A DNA stretch of 64,000 bases from Dyadobacter sandarakinus (GTDB lineage Bacteria; Bacteroidota; Bacteroidia; Cytophagales; Spirosomataceae): contig NZ_CP056775.1 in NCBI RefSeq assembly GCF_016894445.1, positions 744,001 to 808,000 on the forward strand, written 5' to 3'. The notes below the pieces were generated by a model that worked only from the letters and a program-made list of their open reading frames with translations, made no database searches and had not been told where the DNA came from. This document shows positions 62,317-64,000 of the stretch, piece after piece. Numbering within the stretch: position 1 is the first letter of the stretch; each line of letters opens with the position of its first letter. The translations under genes were made by a program, and so were the position numbers.

Positions 62317-63396
62317 TTATTCAACCCTCGTGCCTGAATCCACTGTGATCATGTAGCTTTTACCGCCGGCCCGTTCAATGGCTGCGGCTACTGCACCGGC
62401 ATTTTCAGGAGCATAGGCAAACATACAGCCGCCACCGCCCGAGCCATTGATTTTTCCGCCCAGGGCACCTGCTGCCAGGGCTGCATCCATCATGCGCTCA
62501 ATCTTGGGAGTGGACGTGCGTTTGTGGTCGCGGAGGTTTTCATGATGCCTGTAAAGCAATGCGCCGAACTCGCTGTGGAAATCACCTTCGGATGCATGTA
62601 CGGCATTTTTCAACAACAAATCTTTTCCCGCTACCAATATATCGCGGTCTTCAATGTTGGCTTTCAGCAGGCTGTGGTCGTCTTCGCTCAGGTAACTGCG
62701 GTATTCTGCAATTTTTTCAAGGGGTGTTGTAAAAATAGAAAACGCAGAATCGTGCGCTTTTACCCTGGCAATCACGGCCTCCATACCATAGCGGCAACGC
62801 GCCAGGATGCCCAGGGTGTCTTTGGGTTCCAGCGAGTCGCCCAGTACAAATGTGCCCAGCGTGGGAGTAAGTGCTTCCACATGGATTTCAGGAGTGGATT
62901 CAAGATAGATCACATTCCCGATCGCAGTGGAATAGTTGTCCATCATGCCGCCAGGCTCGCCGAATTCGAGTACCTCGGCAGCATTGGCGATTTCGCCCAG
63001 CTCCTTGTCCGAAAAGTAGGCCGGCTTATCACTCATCCGGTCCAGGAAATTGGCCCAGGAAACGATGAGTGCCGATGAGCTCGACGTACCCGAGTTGATC
63101 GGGATGTTGCCCTGAATGGTACAGTCGAAGCCTTTTGAAAAAGTAATCCCTCTTCTTTTCAGCACATTGATCGTACTACGGAAGTAGTCCCGCTGTGTGA
63201 CGTAGGGGAAGGTATTTGTAATGTCAAGTTCAAGTTGCGCACCGAGGTCGGGGAGGCGGAGGATCACGCGGTTGTCACTGCGATAATCTCCCTCCACGCT
63301 GATCCTTCTGGAAATGGCAGCCGCGATGACGGGCAATCCAAGGTAATCCTGGTGCTCACCGAACAGGCAAATGCGGCCCGGGGTGGAAATTTTCAT
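62317..63396 (-). CDS. GHMP-family sugar kinase
   Basis: A 359-residue GHMP kinase with PGRICLFGEHQDYLGLPVI (the galactokinase-like N-terminal motif), the ATP-loop INSGTSSSSALIV and a C-terminal KINGSGGGGCMFAY motif. It would phosphorylate a sugar, heptose or similar. It follows a sugar transporter by three bases, so a galactose- or hexosamine-type kinase is plausible. The substrate cannot be determined from sequence alone. Confidence 0.87.
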   Translation of the reverse strand: MKISTPGRICLFGEHQDYLGLPVIAAAISRRISVEGDYRSDNRVILRLPDLGAQLELDITNTFPYVTQRDYFRSTINVLKRRGITFSKGFDCTIQGNIPINSGTSSSSALIVSWANFLDRMSDKPAYFSDKELGEIANAAEVLEFGEPGGMMDNYSTAIGNVIYLESTPEIHVEALTPTLGTFVLGDSLEPKDTLGILARCRYGMEAVIARVKAHDSAFSIFTTPLEKIAEYRSYLSEDDHSLLKANIEDRDILVAGKDLLLKNAVHASEGDFHSEFGALLYRHHENLRDHKRTSTPKIERMMDAALAAGALGGKINGSGGGGCMFAYAPENAGAVAAAIERAGGKSYMITVDSGTRVE

Positions 63397-63399
63397 GAA

Positions 63400-64000
63400 T
63401 TACCAGCTTTTCTTTTTATGGCCGATCAGACCGAAATACAGGATGAATGCATAAAGGGGGATCAAAACCCAGTAAGCTTTTTGTGTGTCGTGGATAGAAT
63501 CGGCAATGCCTCCGTACACCAGGGGCATGATCGCCCCGCCCGAAATGCCCATAACCAGCAGTGCAGAGGCAATTTTGGTAAACTTCCCGAGTCCGCTCAG
63601 TGCCAGCGGCCACAATGCCGGCCAGATCACCGCATTGGCAAAACCAAGGACGGCAATGCACATCACAGAGGTAAAGCCGGTTGTGTTGATTGCAGCAAAT
63701 GTTACCACAAGGCCGAGTATGGCCGAAAAGATCATGTAGCTCTGCTGGGAAACGTATTTCGGGATCAGGATAATACCGAGTACATACCCGAACATCATAC
63801 CTCCCAGTGTATATGCACCGAAGAGGCGGGCTTCTTCCTCAGCAATGCCGAGTGAAACGCCATAGTTGATGATCGTATCCGCAGCGATTACTTCCACGCC
63901 CACATAAGAAAACAATGCAATCACACCGAGTACTAGGTTCGGGTACTGAAATACACTGGTGCGTTGGGTCGTAAGTGTTCCTGCAGCACCGGCATCATCC
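63400..64000 (-). CDS. Sugar MFS transporter of the FucP/glucose-galactose family (5' end beyond window)
   Basis: About 200 codons of the C-terminal half of a fucose/galactose:H+ symporter-like MFS protein. TSVFQYPNLVLGVIALFSYVGVEVI is split across an in-frame run that continues off the edge; FSYVGVEVIAADTI is typical of FucP relatives. At least six TM helices are visible. The apparent start at 63924 is an internal GTG. Three bases upstream of the GHMP kinase gene, so the two form an uptake and phosphorylation unit. Confidence 0.9.
   Translation of the reverse strand, partial: DDAGAAGTLTTQRTSVFQYPNLVLGVIALFSYVGVEVIAADTIINYGVSLGIAEEEARLFGAYTLGGMMFGYVLGIILIPKYVSQQSYMIFSAILGLVVTFAAINTTGFTSVMCIAVLGFANAVIWPALWPLALSGLGKFTKIASALLVMGISGGAIMPLVYGGIADSIHDTQKAYWVLIPLYAFILYFGLIGHKKKSW

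Overview
The window reads as a chromosomal segment of a member of the Bacteroidota, most likely a Cytophagales bacterium close to Dyadobacter or Spirosoma. The reasons are: the gliding-family protein GldC; a type III glutamine synthetase; the long IspG with a central insertion; a lone ferredoxin divergent from an acyl-CoA reductase; promoters of the Bacteroidota form TTG-N17-23-TAnnTTTG; few Shine-Dalgarno sequences; and roughly half G+C. The genus is inferred from gene content, not proven. I saw no rRNA, tRNA, insertion sequence, prophage or CRISPR array.

Layout. 1-4.6 kb: the start of a response regulator, then overlapping glgX and treZ (glycogen and trehalose). 4.7-9.8 kb, minus strand: a tiny hydrophilic ORF, a THUMP-type RNA methyltransferase, a large secreted CxxCH dehydrogenase-like protein and an MFS transporter. 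10-16.3 kb: surE, a lipid kinase, a stand-alone Anbu-type proteasome-like peptidase, an RND exporter and a methyltransferase. 16.3-25 kb: a TPR sensor kinase, yicC, pdxA, a 2-hydroxyacid dehydrogenase, rplY-prs, a PAP2 phosphatase, trpS, and a ParE/RelE toxin-antitoxin pair placed directly upstream of trpS. 25-30.7 kb: a DUF2461 gene, dnaE, trxA and hicAB.

30.7-38.4 kb is the most unusual part. A minus-strand run encodes an ATP-grasp ligase with a basic Lys/Ala/Pro tail, a GCS2 carboxylate-amine ligase, a class I glutamine amidotransferase-fold enzyme and a second, glutathionylspermidine-synthase-like ATP-grasp protein. It is followed by a class III aminotransferase and an aldose-1-epimerase-like protein that may have their own promoter, and is flanked by a divergent esterase. 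Three amide-bond-forming enzymes plus a probable amidase and an esterase point to synthesis or tailoring of a small peptide-like metabolite that I cannot name.

38.3-50.1 kb: acyl-CoA reductase and ferredoxin, then nitrogen assimilation (outer-membrane barrel, Amt ammonium channel, type III and eukaryotic-type II glutamine synthetases), interleaved with mtaB and an LTA-synthase-like enzyme. 50.5-64 kb: rsmE, a DUF4159 gene, a fatty-acid desaturase, a decameric inverted repeat array, an apparent operon cinA - 2-oxoacid dehydrogenase E2 - nucleotidase - response regulator - histidine kinase, then a DUF4197 gene, gldC, a 59-residue membrane protein coupled to a YjbR-family gene, ispG, and a GHMP kinase behind a sugar MFS transporter that runs off the window. 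Convergent genes are usually separated by bidirectional hairpin terminators, some overlapping the last codons of the minus-strand gene.
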